DNA of 64,000 bases from Legionella sp. PC1000 (GCF_014109805.1 NZ_CP059400.1:3805001-3869000); one strand, 5' to 3'. Shown: positions 54,134-63,774, counted from the stretch's first letter. Made by a program: numbers and translations. The notes: a model not told the origin generated them from the letters alone.

Positions 54134-54661
54134 GGCGCATTTTTTTGGAATATTGAACGCGAAACCTTAAAGCGTATGGTTGCTGAACATCAGTTAGAAA
54201 TCATGGTTGCAACGGATGCGGCTTGTGAGGGACTGAACTTGCAAACACTTGGGACATTAATAAATATAGATCTTCCCTGGAATCCAACAAAATTAGAGCA
54301 GCGGATTGGTAGAATTAAAAGATTCGGCCAAGTGCGCAGCAAAGTTGATATGCTCAATCTAGTTAATGAAAAAACCGTCGATGAGAAAGTATATGAAAAA
54401 CTTTCTGAAAGAATGCAGGATCGATATAATTTATTTGGATCCTTACCAGATACAATTCGAGATGAATGGATAGAAGATATTGAAGCTTTAGGAGAAAAAA
54501 TGGATGAGTACATTAATGCTCAAAAAAAGACAATGCATTTGATTTACGCTACAAATCCACTATGGAACCTTCTGACAAGGATTGGCGTGATTGTTTCTGA
54601 GGTGCTCTCAAGAAGAGATTTTATTGAATTAATGACCTTAGGCTGGGGTGTTACCAAATGA
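54134..54661 (+). pseudogene. SNF2-type helicase C-terminal fragment
   Basis: Without a start it reads AFFWNIERETLKRMVAEHQL, motif V ATDAACEGLNLQTL, NIDLPWNPTKLEQRIGRIKR (motif VI with both arginines), then a helical tail to GWGVTK and a TGA. The whole RecA-1 domain is missing. Such helicases occur in phage-defence systems such as DISARM, but the fragment alone cannot say which. Confidence 0.8.
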
Positions 54662-54674
54662 AATAATGCTTTTG

Positions 54675-54870
54675 AAATTACGTAGAGCATAATTGTGTAA
54701 TGACACTATATGTTGACGATATTTGTATCTCTGGTGAAAGCAACAAAAGCTCTTTTATGAAAAATTAAACAAATCATTCACCGGTCCGGACTTCGCTACA
54801 GTAAAGTAAATTCTATTCCAAAAAACAGTCAAAACCTTAATCATGAAAAATTATGTCTTAACTCGTTGAT
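54675..54870 (+). pseudogene. Reverse-transcriptase palm fragment, frameshifted
   Basis: Open frame NYVEHNCVMTLYVDDICISG, then ESNKSSFMK contains YVDD, the RT catalytic motif with following IxxSG. One base shift near 54760 continues IKQIIHRSGLRYSKVNSIPK, a normal RT continuation. Then it runs into the attachment-arm repeat. Probably a retron- or Abi-type RT relic. Confidence 0.65.
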
Positions 54871-54935
54871 TTGCAATGGTTTATAAAGGTCTTTAGTGGT
54901 CTTTTATAGTTTGAATAATTGGTGGGGCGGCGGCT
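54850..54935 (-). repeat. ssrA-type attachment relic 4
   Basis: Arms TCGTTGATTTGCAATGG, TAAAGGTCTTTAGTGGTC, TTGAATAATTGGTGGGGCGG match relic 1 (39079-39175) over about 80 bp; the core is cut after GGCGG. Same orientation as relic 1, so the two bracket ~15.8 kb as direct repeats. Confidence 0.6.
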
Positions 54936-55093
54936 ATTTAATTGATTATTTAATTGATTGTATTTAAAAGGTTTATTTTTTTATTTTTAACTAGGTACCC
55001 CAAGATATACCCCCTTCATGGTGTTACTTCTTAGTCTTATTCACCTTAATGGGAGGTAATGCGATGATTAATTTGTTTTCTGTAGAGCGGTAA

Positions 55094-55279
55094 TTAGCCT
55101 AACGAAGAATGATTCTGAGACATTTTGGAGCTTCGTTTTTTAGTAGGCTTCTCACGATTTGTAGGCGCAGCACACGTTTGATCCATATCAATGGATCTAG
55201 CTGTAGTAAGAAAACTAATAACATCCGATGATTCTTTCAAATCTCTCAGTGTGACCCGCTTATTCAAAATTAATTTCAT
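55094..55279 (-). CDS. Small hypothetical protein coupled to the ClpP-fold protease (61 aa)
   Basis: Starts at 55279, one base after the protease TGA (TGA-G-ATG), so it is probably translated by reinitiation. It reads MKLILNKRVTLRDLKESSDV, then a Lys/Ser-rich tail (PTKKRSSKMSQNHSSLG). No domain recognised. The coupling suggests a partner of the protease. Confidence 0.55.
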   Translation of the reverse strand: MKLILNKRVTLRDLKESSDVISFLTTARSIDMDQTCAAPTNREKPTKKRSSKMSQNHSSLG

Positions 55280-55280
55280 C

Positions 55281-56225
55281 TCATATTGCCTTAAAAATCC
55301 ATGGAGTAATCCCCATATCAATAATCGACTGACCTTCGTTATTTTTACCTACGCTATTAATAATAGCAGATTTCACTGCGGTTTTATTAGCACTCATTAT
55401 AATACTAGCAATCTCTTCGCCAGGGCAAGAAGGGACAAAGGGTTCATTTAATTTTAAATCATTAGCCATTTGATTAAATAAAGAATTTACGGCATCTTCT
55501 AATTCTTTAGAATAATCAATAATATTTAAGCCAAGATTTTTTGCCTCAATTGAGTCAATTTTATAGTCATGAGAACCAAACCCACTCACAAGTATATCAG
55601 CTAGCTGATTTATTATATCTTTTTCTAACTCATGTCCTTCTGATCTATTTTTAGCCAGCTCAATAATGTATTTTCTCGATTGTGTATATAATCTATAAAT
55701 CTTACCAATGAGATCGGGGGGCAACGCACAATATTTATGAAAATATTCTAAAATTTCAAGAGAAATTTCTGTGTTAGATTGCTGCCAACCAATTTCAGAT
55801 TTAGCAAATTCTAGATATGCAAACAAGTCAGTTGTAGCATAGGTTCTTAAACCTTGGTTCTGTTGGATCTGTAGTTGAGGATCAACTGGGCCTAATTCAG
55901 CTTTTTTTGTCATATAGATTTCATCAGCTCCAACAGATATCATAGTGGCTGCACTATGAGCACGAAAAGGTACGATTACCCCAAACTTGGTACAATATTT
56001 TCTAATCAAGCGAACAAGAGGAAGTGGCACAATTGTTGAACCACCCCGAGAATAAATGAATAGATCAATATTTTCTTGGTTACCAATAGATTCAAGCACC
56101 TCATGAAATATTTGTATAATATCCTCATCTATTTGCGTACACAAATTAGGCCTATCTCCAGTAGCATATATAAGAATATTTGAATTACGTAGTTTTGCAA
56201 GTTCAAGAAGTTGCTGTTGCATCAA
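55281..56225 (-). CDS. ClpP-fold serine protease, SDH/SppA-like
   Basis: 314 aa. IDLFIYSRGGSTIVPLPLVR (about 55-75, oxyanion GG), PFRAHSAATMISVGADEIYM with the likely nucleophile Ser, and KKAELGPVDPQL, the signature after it. The remainder is helical. This matches serine dehydrogenase proteinase-like proteins, which have a ClpP crotonase fold. It is 90 bp after the AbiE pair on the same strand, suggesting one defence or stress operon. Confidence 0.8.
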   Translation of the reverse strand: MMQQQLLELAKLRNSNILIYATGDRPNLCTQIDEDIIQIFHEVLESIGNQENIDLFIYSRGGSTIVPLPLVRLIRKYCTKFGVIVPFRAHSAATMISVGADEIYMTKKAELGPVDPQLQIQQNQGLRTYATTDLFAYLEFAKSEIGWQQSNTEISLEILEYFHKYCALPPDLIGKIYRLYTQSRKYIIELAKNRSEGHELEKDIINQLADILVSGFGSHDYKIDSIEAKNLGLNIIDYSKELEDAVNSLFNQMANDLKLNEPFVPSCPGEEIASIIMSANKTAVKSAIINSVGKNNEGQSIIDMGITPWIFKAI

Positions 56226-56315
56226 ATTACTTCCTCATGATGTTTGTTATTTCCTATTAAACAAGTATGTTAAAATTATTGCAAATGGCCAATAAATATC
56301 GTTCCCTGCAAAACT

Positions 56316-57287
56316 TTATTGGTTTAGGTTATTAATTACCTTACTACTAATCAGCTCAATAATAGTTATTGCCTTATCATATTCAAGTACAGACTTATTA
56401 TCAAAAACCATAGTTTCAACAAACTCTTGATAGCGTTTGTTCCATTCTGTTTTAGACTTTAGTAGTGCCAAAGATAGTATAATTTCATCGCTCGGATTAA
56501 TAGAATATTCAGGGTGCTGGTTTTTAAATTGTTTAGCATCGTTTATTACTATGTCTTTTGCTAAAGTAAAAAAGATGCTGTGAATTTTATCTGCTTGCTG
56601 AATAGCATTCAGATCATAAACATGGCGAATTAACGATTTATCATCCTCATGATGCCCACGTTCAATCGCAATAATACGTCGAGTTAGCCCAACCCATTTT
56701 TCAATGGCCGTTTCATCTACAGTCACACAAGATGTTAAACAAGGAGGTAATAGAACCACATTCTTTAAATTAGTTTCGATCAAGGTTTTAACAGGTAAAT
56801 CTACAACATCACGACGAACATCAGACAAAGTAAATTCCAATAATATATGCGGCCTTAATCCTACATCAGTTGCAAAACTTGATGGGTAGGTGAGATCAAT
56901 TCGCGAATACCGCCCCTCATTGCGCACTATTGGCTCACTTGCAGTTAGACCAGCCACCAGATTAATTTGTGACTGGATATAAGCTCTAAACTGCTTTAGC
57001 TCTTTCAAAAAACGAGTTTTACTAAAAGGTATTTCAACTTGTTTTGGTTGAATTTTAAAATCTACATCTTCTGACATCCGATGTACAATCTGATGTGCTT
57101 TTGCTAAACATGTACCGCCGCAAAAAACTAATCGAAAGTATTCATTTTCTAGGTTAGAAAGAGTATGAATCACTTGAGTAACATAATAGTCTTTCTCGAT
57201 AACAGACGCCCTTAGCCTAATATGTGCCTGAGTCGCTGCAATTAATTCTTTTAGCTCAGCACTATTTAGCATTGATATTTTTCTCAA
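56316..57287 (-). CDS. AbiEii-like nucleotidyltransferase toxin
   Basis: 323 aa. The nucleotidyltransferase motif is FCGGTCLAKAH (about 56-65) followed by SEDVDFKI (D74, D76), as in AbiEii/MenT-type toxins. The start overlaps the antitoxin by 26 bp (alternatively a Met at 57272), typical of co-translated pairs. The toxin should add nucleotides to tRNA or other RNA and cause abortive infection or growth arrest. Confidence 0.88.
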   Translation of the reverse strand: MRKISMLNSAELKELIAATQAHIRLRASVIEKDYYVTQVIHTLSNLENEYFRLVFCGGTCLAKAHQIVHRMSEDVDFKIQPKQVEIPFSKTRFLKELKQFRAYIQSQINLVAGLTASEPIVRNEGRYSRIDLTYPSSFATDVGLRPHILLEFTLSDVRRDVVDLPVKTLIETNLKNVVLLPPCLTSCVTVDETAIEKWVGLTRRIIAIERGHHEDDKSLIRHVYDLNAIQQADKIHSIFFTLAKDIVINDAKQFKNQHPEYSINPSDEIILSLALLKSKTEWNKRYQEFVETMVFDNKSVLEYDKAITIIELISSKVINNLNQ

Positions 57288-57690
57288 AGATTAACATGTT
57301 ATTGCCATAGCCTATGCGCCGACGGCATCTACTCTTAAGTCTTATAATATTTCCTGCAGGTATCTGGGTTGTTTTTCCAGCATTATATTCTTGCTCAGCA
57401 CTACCGGGCTCAAATGCAACATTTAAACGTTTTAAAGCCTCCCGGAGTGTAGAATCTATGCCATTTTTAATAAGAGGGATATCTGTATATTTTGAAATAT
57501 AGGCCTTAGCATATACACCGGAGCTAATTTTAACTAATTTTTTCTCGGCAACTAATTCCTTAAGTACACGGCTTATTTGGCGATAGGAACCCAGATCGCT
57601 AAAATCTTGGCGCAGCACTATACTCCCACGAATTGTTTTGAGTCGGTTACGCGCTTTATATTCGATACTATCTTGGTATTTCACTTTCAT
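57262..57690 (-). CDS. AbiEi-type antitoxin
   Basis: About 142 aa from the ATG at 57690; the longest frame adds 19 weak residues. The N-terminal winged HTH (RQDFSDLGSYRQISRVLKEL) and RISSGVYA-like wing (KISSGVYAKAY) match the AbiEi/DUF6088 regulator family. It represses its promoter, where direct repeats lie at 57700-57760, and antagonises the toxin. Confidence 0.85.
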   Translation of the reverse strand: MKVKYQDSIEYKARNRLKTIRGSIVLRQDFSDLGSYRQISRVLKELVAEKKLVKISSGVYAKAYISKYTDIPLIKNGIDSTLREALKRLNVAFEPGSAEQEYNAGKTTQIPAGNIIRLKSRCRRRIGYGNNMLIFEKNINAK

Positions 57691-57699
57691 AATTTGCGC

Positions 57700-57760
57700 C
57701 AATTTAGGACATATAATATATTGTAGCATACATAATAAAATCGTCAATTTGGGACATATA
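57700..57760. promoter_or_regulatory. Direct-repeat operators of the AbiE pair
   Basis: CAATTTAGGACATATA (57700-57715) and CAATTTGGGACATATA (57745-57760) differ at one base and are 45 bp apart, four to five helical turns apart on one face roughly. They lie just upstream of the antitoxin start, as expected for AbiEi-mediated repression. Confidence 0.65.
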
Positions 57761-57941
57761 TAAATGCTTTTTAATCTTCCTAATATCTTTGGACGGATTT
57801 GAATATCAGATTTATTCTACTGGCAACACTTCATAGCCACTTGATTTAATGCAAAAAAATAAAGAAGACCTATACTTATTAATAACAGCTCATTGATGTG
57901 ATTGATGTGAAGCGTGAATTATATGAATCGAGCAGGTGAAC

Positions 57942-58592
57942 ATGAGTACACAAATCAAATCCAAGAAAAGAGTTATAGAACATGGTGAGGTTTTTACCTC
58001 GGAACGAGAGGTAAATGCCATGCTTGACCTTGTCAAACCAGAAACCGAAAGAATTGAATCTCGATTTTTAGAACCTGCTTGTGGGACAGGCAATTTCTTA
58101 ATAGAAATATTGCATCGTAAGCTGAATGTAGTTGAGCACCGATATAAAAAAAGCAAGCGAGAATACGAACGTTACGCTGTGTTTGCAGTTTCCTCCATTT
58201 ATGGTATTGATGTTCAGGAAGATAATGTCCTTCAGTGCCGAACTCGCCTATACAATTACTTCAATGAACAATACACAAAACTGTATGGAAAAAATTGTAT
58301 TCAAGAGTGTAGAAATTCCGTACGTTTTATCTTGGAACTTAATATCGTGTGGGGCAATACTCTGACCATGAAAGCGGAGGACACAGAAGAGCCGCTTGTT
58401 TTTTCAGAATGGTCTGCTGTTAATGGTAGCATGTTGAAGCGCAGAGATTATTTATTTGAACATCTAATAAGCCACCAATCTGATGATGGTTCGGCTCACA
58501 GGGCATATTCAAGTTTAGAACAAAATACAGATGCTCGTCCGATACAAGAATTTCCCCTCACACATTTTTTAAGGTTGTATCAAAATGTATGA
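57942..58592 (+). CDS. DNA methyltransferase-like protein, motif I only
   Basis: About 216 aa; start ATG at 57942 (a GTG two codons earlier is possible). EHGEVFTSEREVNAMLDLV and FLEPACGTGNFLIEILHRKL (motif I, SAM site) open the protein. It then lacks the NPPY/F motif IV and ends after a Ser/Asp-rich stretch. It overlaps the next gene by 8 bp. It may be one half of a split methylase or a SAM-binding partner. Confidence 0.78.
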   Translation: MSTQIKSKKRVIEHGEVFTSEREVNAMLDLVKPETERIESRFLEPACGTGNFLIEILHRKLNVVEHRYKKSKREYERYAVFAVSSIYGIDVQEDNVLQCRTRLYNYFNEQYTKLYGKNCIQECRNSVRFILELNIVWGNTLTMKAEDTEEPLVFSEWSAVNGSMLKRRDYLFEHLISHQSDDGSAHRAYSSLEQNTDARPIQEFPLTHFLRLYQNV

Positions 58593-60108
58593 GGCACAAC
58601 AACAATACAATCCAGATATACTAAGCTTTATTGCTAACCTGAGCAGCGATGAAGTTTTTACACCCCCATCAGTTGTTAATCAAATGCTAGATCTTTTGCC
58701 TGAATATATTTGGCAAGAGAAAGATATGACATTTTTAGATCCTACGTGTAAATCAGGAGTTTTTTTACGCGAAATAGGTAAGCGTTTATTGCGTGGCTTG
58801 GAACAAGAAATTCCTAACCTTCAAGAACGTATAAATCATATTTATACAAAACAACTATACGGAATTGCTATCACGGAATTGACAGCGCTGTTGGCTAGAC
58901 GCTCCATTTATTGCTCCAGGTTTGCCAATAGCTCATATTCCGTAATAACTGCATTTGACAACCCCGCTGGCAATATCATTTTTAATTCTATAAATCATAA
59001 TTGGCATAAAAAAAAATGTACTTTCTGTGGCGCAAAACAAAGCTTGTATGAGCGTGGCAATGAATTAGAAAGCCATGCGTACCAATTTATCCATACCAGC
59101 ACACCGAAGGAGATATTTAATATGAAATTTGACGTAATCATAGGAAATCCACCTTATCAGCTTAATGTAGGAATTGAGAAAAAAAACTATGCAATACCTT
59201 TGTATCATTTGTTTGTCCAGCAAGCTAAAAAATTAAATCCCCGGTTCTTAACAATGATTATTCAATCTCGATGGTTTGCAGGTGGTCGTGGTTTAGATGA
59301 ATTTCGGTCAGAAATGCTAAACGACACTCGAATAAGAAAACTAGTTGATTATCCCAATGCAACAGACTGTTTCCCTGGAATCGATATTTCTGGAGGCGTT
59401 TGTTATTTTTTATGGGATAGAGATAATAATGGCTCTTGTGAAATCAAAACTATTAGGGGCAATCAAACAACCTCTGCTCCAATAATACGCCCTCTCCTTG
59501 AAGAAAAAGGTGATACTTTTATTCGATTCAATGAATCAATCCCTATTATACGAAAAATAGCAGCTTTTAACGAACCTACTTTTGATACGTTTGTTAGCCC
59601 TCAAACTCCTTTTGGAATCATCTCCTCATTTAAAGATTTTCAGAAACACTATTTTCCTGATGCTATAAAAATACATACCACAAGTGGCATTGGATTCATT
59701 CGCAAAGATCAATTATTGAGAAATCAGCACTGGGTTGATGAATGGAAAGTCTATATTGCTGCTGGATATGGTGAACGAGGAAATTATCCTTATAGATTCT
59801 TAGGTAAGCCTTTCATGGGAGAACCAAATAGCTGTTGCACCCAATCTTATCTACTAATCGGGCCATTTAATAATGAACAGACTTGCAAGAATGTAATGTC
59901 TTACATTCGCACAAAATTCTTTAGATTTTGCATAATGCTGAAAAAAAATACTCAACATGCAATGAGAGACAAATACGCTCTTGTCCCTATGCAAGATTTT
60001 AGCGAAGAATGGACAGACGATAAACTATATAAAAAATACAATATTACAACTGACGAAATAGCTTTTATTGATTCAATGGTAAGGCCTATGGAGATCACTG
60101 ATGGGTGA
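58585..60108 (+). CDS. Eco57I-type N6-adenine DNA methylase
   Basis: 507 aa. DEVFTPPSVVNQMLDLLPEY, then motif I-like FLDPTCKSGVFLREI (about 49-63), a CxxC pair (CTFCGAKQ), and motif IV FDVIIGNPPYQLN (about 183-195). The remainder has the target-recognition features of this family (IIQSRWFAGGRGLDEFR, TSGIGFIRKDQ). It should methylate adenine to protect host DNA from the neighbouring nuclease. Both ends overlap neighbours (8 bp each). Confidence 0.9.
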   Translation: MYEAQQQYNPDILSFIANLSSDEVFTPPSVVNQMLDLLPEYIWQEKDMTFLDPTCKSGVFLREIGKRLLRGLEQEIPNLQERINHIYTKQLYGIAITELTALLARRSIYCSRFANSSYSVITAFDNPAGNIIFNSINHNWHKKKCTFCGAKQSLYERGNELESHAYQFIHTSTPKEIFNMKFDVIIGNPPYQLNVGIEKKNYAIPLYHLFVQQAKKLNPRFLTMIIQSRWFAGGRGLDEFRSEMLNDTRIRKLVDYPNATDCFPGIDISGGVCYFLWDRDNNGSCEIKTIRGNQTTSAPIIRPLLEEKGDTFIRFNESIPIIRKIAAFNEPTFDTFVSPQTPFGIISSFKDFQKHYFPDAIKIHTTSGIGFIRKDQLLRNQHWVDEWKVYIAAGYGERGNYPYRFLGKPFMGEPNSCCTQSYLLIGPFNNEQTCKNVMSYIRTKFFRFCIMLKKNTQHAMRDKYALVPMQDFSEEWTDDKLYKKYNITTDEIAFIDSMVRPMEITDG

Positions 60109-62602
60109 TAACATTTTTCCTCCAAAATCAGAGGCAAAGCCTGAAATTTACGCCTATTTGGATACTAATCCCCAATATGATGGTTTATTAAAGATTGGTT
60201 ATACATGTATAGGCGCAGAGCAACGTGTTGCGCAACAATATCCTACCTTACGCCCAGGACCACCCCCCTATAAAATTGAACTTGTTGAATCTGCTATGCG
60301 AAAAGATGGTAGCGCTTTCACTGATCGTGCAGTACATAGACATCTAAGAAATAAAGGTTTTCATAATTTAGATGGCGAATGGTTTAAATGTTCCGTGTCA
60401 GACGTTAAGGCTGCCATTATTGCTATACGAGATGGTATTGAAAATGAAGATAATAGAACTCTAGATTATACTATGCGTCCTGAACAGGAAGCAGCTGTTA
60501 ACAAAACTATGGCCTACTTCAAAAGTTTCAAAAAGGAAAATCCCGAAAAGACACCGCATTTCCTCTGGAACGCCAAAATGCGATTTGGAAAAACATTTGC
60601 TACATATCAACTTGCCAAACGTATGGGCTGGAAACAGATTTTGATCCTCACCTTTAAACCTGCTGTACACAATGCATGGCGTGATGATTTGCAATCGCAT
60701 ATCGATTTTAAGGAGTGGCAATTTATCTCAAAAGACAACCTATCCTTTGAATCAAATCTCAATAGACCTATTGTTTGTTTTGGTTCGTTCCAAGATTACA
60801 TGGGTAAAAATAACGTAGGTGGTATTAAAGCTAAAAACGAATGGGTGCATAACATGCGTTGGGATTGTGTAATTTTTGATGAGTATCATTATGGTGCTTG
60901 GCGCGAAAGCGCTAAAGAGTTATTTGCAGCAGAGGATAAAAAAGAAGCTCAATATGCCGAAGGGGATGGCCTTGAGTTTTTTGATGAAAATACAATGCCA
61001 ATTACCACCTCTGCCTATTTGTATCTTTCTGGCACACCGTTTCGCGCTATCGCAACGGGTGAGTTTATTGAAGAACAAATATACAACTGGACTTATTCTG
61101 ATGAACAGCGCGCTAAAGAACAATGGAAAGGCGACAATAATCCCTACGAATCGTTGCCTCGTATGGTCATGTTAACTTACCAATTACCTGAGTCCATTCG
61201 GGATATTGCAATGGGGGGAGAATTTAACCAGTTTGATTTAAATACATTTTTCTCAGCTACTGGAGAAGGCTTCTCTGCCAAATTTAAGTATGAAAACGAA
61301 GTACAAAAATGGCTCGATCTGATTCGAGGCGCTTTTCTTGAAACCACGGTTGATAATCTAAAGCTCGGTGCAGAAAAGCCTCCCATGCCATTTTCAGATG
61401 TTAGATTACTCGCCCTCTTATCGCATACCTTTTGGTTTTTACCATCCGTTGCATCTTGCTACGCCATGAAAAACCTGTTGGATCAGAGACATAATAAATT
61501 TTACCATGCATATAAAATTCTTGTGGCGGCAGGCAGCAAGGCTGGCATTGGTGTCGAGGCTCTTTCACCAATTGAGGATGCTATGGAGATGCCTATTGAA
61601 ACCAAAACAATCACATTATCTTGCGGAAAATTGACTACAGGAGTATCAGTTAAGCCCTGGACAGGAATCTTTATGCTGCGTAATTGCTCCAGTCCCGAAA
61701 CTTATTTTCAAGCTGCCTTTAGAGTTCAAACTCCTTGGGTGATCAATAATCCGGATAACAAATCTCCGAATAAACAGGAAATTATTAAAAGGGAATGCTA
61801 TGTTTTTGATTTTGCTCCCGATAGAGCGCTACGTCAGATTACAGATTACAGCTGCCGACTCAACGTTAATGAATCGAGTCCAGAAAAAAACGTAGAAGAA
61901 TTTATCCATTTCTTGCCAGTTCTAGCTTATGACGGTAGTTCAATGAAGCAAATTAACGCAGCAGATGTTCTGGATATGGCTATGAGCGGTACCACAGCAA
62001 CTTTATTAGCACGCCGTTGGGAAAGTGCATTACTGGTTAATGTCGATAACTATACGCTTCAACGTCTGATGAATAGCCAAGAGGCCATGGATGCATTAAT
62101 GCGTATTGAAGGCTTTAGAACACTTAATCAAGATATTGAAACGATCATCAACAAATCAGAGGCCGTTCAAAAGGCAAAAAAAGAAGCGAGTGAACGCGAA
62201 CTCAATGACGGAGAAAAGCGCGAATTGACCTCCAACGAGAAAGAGTATAAAAGGTTACGTAAGCAAATTCAGGAAAAGCTAATAAAATTTGCCACTCGAA
62301 TTCCTGTATTCATGTACTTGACCGATTATAGAGAAAAAAGTCTTAAGGACGTTATTACCCAGCTTGAGCCTGGGCTTTTCAAAAAGGTAACTGGCTTAAT
62401 CGTTAAAGATTTTGAGCTTTTGGTTAGTCTAGGGGTATTTAACAGCGCCCTCATGAATGATGCTGTTTACAAATTCAAACGATATGAGGACGCAAGCCTA
62501 ATATATACTGGTATTAACCGACACGAAAATGAAAGTGTTGGTTTGTATGAAACTGTCATTAGCGCAGAAGAATACCGTGATGGTATTTCCAATAGCCATT
62601 AG
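60101..62602 (+). CDS. GIY-YIG nuclease fused to a superfamily 2 helicase
   Basis: 833 aa. The N-terminal ~110 residues are a T5orf172-type GIY-YIG domain (IYAYLDTNPQYDGLLKIGYT, GEWFKC with the catalytic Glu). An SF2 helicase follows: Walker A NAKMRFGKTFA (about 157-167), DEYH at 260-263, SGTPF, and TTGVSVKPWTGIF / ETYFQAAFRVQTP as motifs V-VI. The C-terminal ~250 residues are helical. It overlaps the methylase gene, so this is the likely restriction subunit of a methylase/nuclease-translocase system. Confidence 0.88.
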   Translation: MGDNIFPPKSEAKPEIYAYLDTNPQYDGLLKIGYTCIGAEQRVAQQYPTLRPGPPPYKIELVESAMRKDGSAFTDRAVHRHLRNKGFHNLDGEWFKCSVSDVKAAIIAIRDGIENEDNRTLDYTMRPEQEAAVNKTMAYFKSFKKENPEKTPHFLWNAKMRFGKTFATYQLAKRMGWKQILILTFKPAVHNAWRDDLQSHIDFKEWQFISKDNLSFESNLNRPIVCFGSFQDYMGKNNVGGIKAKNEWVHNMRWDCVIFDEYHYGAWRESAKELFAAEDKKEAQYAEGDGLEFFDENTMPITTSAYLYLSGTPFRAIATGEFIEEQIYNWTYSDEQRAKEQWKGDNNPYESLPRMVMLTYQLPESIRDIAMGGEFNQFDLNTFFSATGEGFSAKFKYENEVQKWLDLIRGAFLETTVDNLKLGAEKPPMPFSDVRLLALLSHTFWFLPSVASCYAMKNLLDQRHNKFYHAYKILVAAGSKAGIGVEALSPIEDAMEMPIETKTITLSCGKLTTGVSVKPWTGIFMLRNCSSPETYFQAAFRVQTPWVINNPDNKSPNKQEIIKRECYVFDFAPDRALRQITDYSCRLNVNESSPEKNVEEFIHFLPVLAYDGSSMKQINAADVLDMAMSGTTATLLARRWESALLVNVDNYTLQRLMNSQEAMDALMRIEGFRTLNQDIETIINKSEAVQKAKKEASERELNDGEKRELTSNEKEYKRLRKQIQEKLIKFATRIPVFMYLTDYREKSLKDVITQLEPGLFKKVTGLIVKDFELLVSLGVFNSALMNDAVYKFKRYEDASLIYTGINRHENESVGLYETVISAEEYRDGISNSH

Positions 62603-62613
62603 TTATTACAACT

Positions 62614-63774
62614 TTAGGTGCTGAGTGCTTCTTCCAAATTAATTATTTTCCTCAATGGCAAATAAAAACCACCATCATCAGTATGCAAAAGCACATTAAA
62701 TAACAATCGACTAATAATCGATTGAGGTAAATTATGATCTCTGCGGTAAGCTTTCACATCCCAATTTTGAGTATAAGCACGCTCAAAGTTTCTTTCTATA
62801 TTACCAACTACAGCATTAGCTGCTTGTCTTTTACTAATGCTCCCTTGAGTCCTCATATAATATGCAGCCGTATTGCTTACTGCAGTCCAAATAAAACCAT
62901 AGACTTGTGCAACTGAATATTGCTCAAGAGCTTTTGTCAATACTAATTTAGTTTTATCTCCAGGCGAAAAGGGCAGCTTATGTTCTTCCATTTTATATTT
63001 TAAATAGGCTAAACATTCACTCAGTGAAATTTCTTTACAAAGCTCTATAACTTCATCGTAATTAGCTTCAAGAAAATCTGTCGCTGCTAATTTAGCTTCT
63101 AGAAGAATAGTAAATTCTCTAAAAGTCTGCCCTACAGGTAAGGGCAAAAGCCATTTTACAGAACTGGGATAAAAAGAAAAATTATTACCTTCTTTTAATG
63201 TAAGGGTCTCGAGATGTGAAAAGGGAGCTATTGCTATACATCCATTCCTATAAAGCTCGTCTATAAAATCTATATTATCATCTTCATCGGGAGAAAGACG
63301 ATCATTTTTGCCATTTAAATACTCATTAATGTAGGTTAAATCCTCATTAGCTCCGTAGCGAATCAAAGACAATAATAGTACAGACAATCTTACATCCAAT
63401 CGTTCCATTGAGAGAGGAAAGTTTTTTTGTTGCTCTATAAATTCATACGATATAACGCGTTGTTTTTTTTCATTAAGGATCACTTCTTCATCAGCTAGAC
63501 AATCATTGCACGTCCAATCATTTATTTCCATCTTAGAATGATAATCTGTCCGATTTACATATTGATACGGTACGGAACAAAAAGAGCAAATAAGAGAACT
63601 TGAATATGCACAACTATATTCTTTCGCTATATGAGTGACTTTAGTAGAAGAGAGTCCATATTTTTTACCAATTTCACTGGTATTATGCAAAAACGCTCCT
63701 TTATTGTCTATTTCCCAGTAATCAGCACATATTTGAATAATTTCTGGTCTATTATCAAAACAAGTAACTTTCAT
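62614..63774 (-). CDS. Zinc-ribbon hypothetical protein of the defence island (386 aa)
   Basis: Residues ~30-55 are HTH-like (SEIGKKYGLSSTKVTHIAKE). LICSFCSVPY and WTCNDCLADEE supply four Cys for a zinc ribbon (about 62-95). The rest is helical. It converges with the helicase gene, 11 bp between stops, and lies on the opposite strand. I recognise no family. Position suggests regulation of, or an accessory role in, defence. Confidence 0.7.
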   Translation of the reverse strand: MKVTCFDNRPEIIQICADYWEIDNKGAFLHNTSEIGKKYGLSSTKVTHIAKEYSCAYSSSLICSFCSVPYQYVNRTDYHSKMEINDWTCNDCLADEEVILNEKKQRVISYEFIEQQKNFPLSMERLDVRLSVLLLSLIRYGANEDLTYINEYLNGKNDRLSPDEDDNIDFIDELYRNGCIAIAPFSHLETLTLKEGNNFSFYPSSVKWLLPLPVGQTFREFTILLEAKLAATDFLEANYDEVIELCKEISLSECLAYLKYKMEEHKLPFSPGDKTKLVLTKALEQYSVAQVYGFIWTAVSNTAAYYMRTQGSISKRQAANAVVGNIERNFERAYTQNWDVKAYRRDHNLPQSIISRLLFNVLLHTDDGGFYLPLRKIINLEEALST

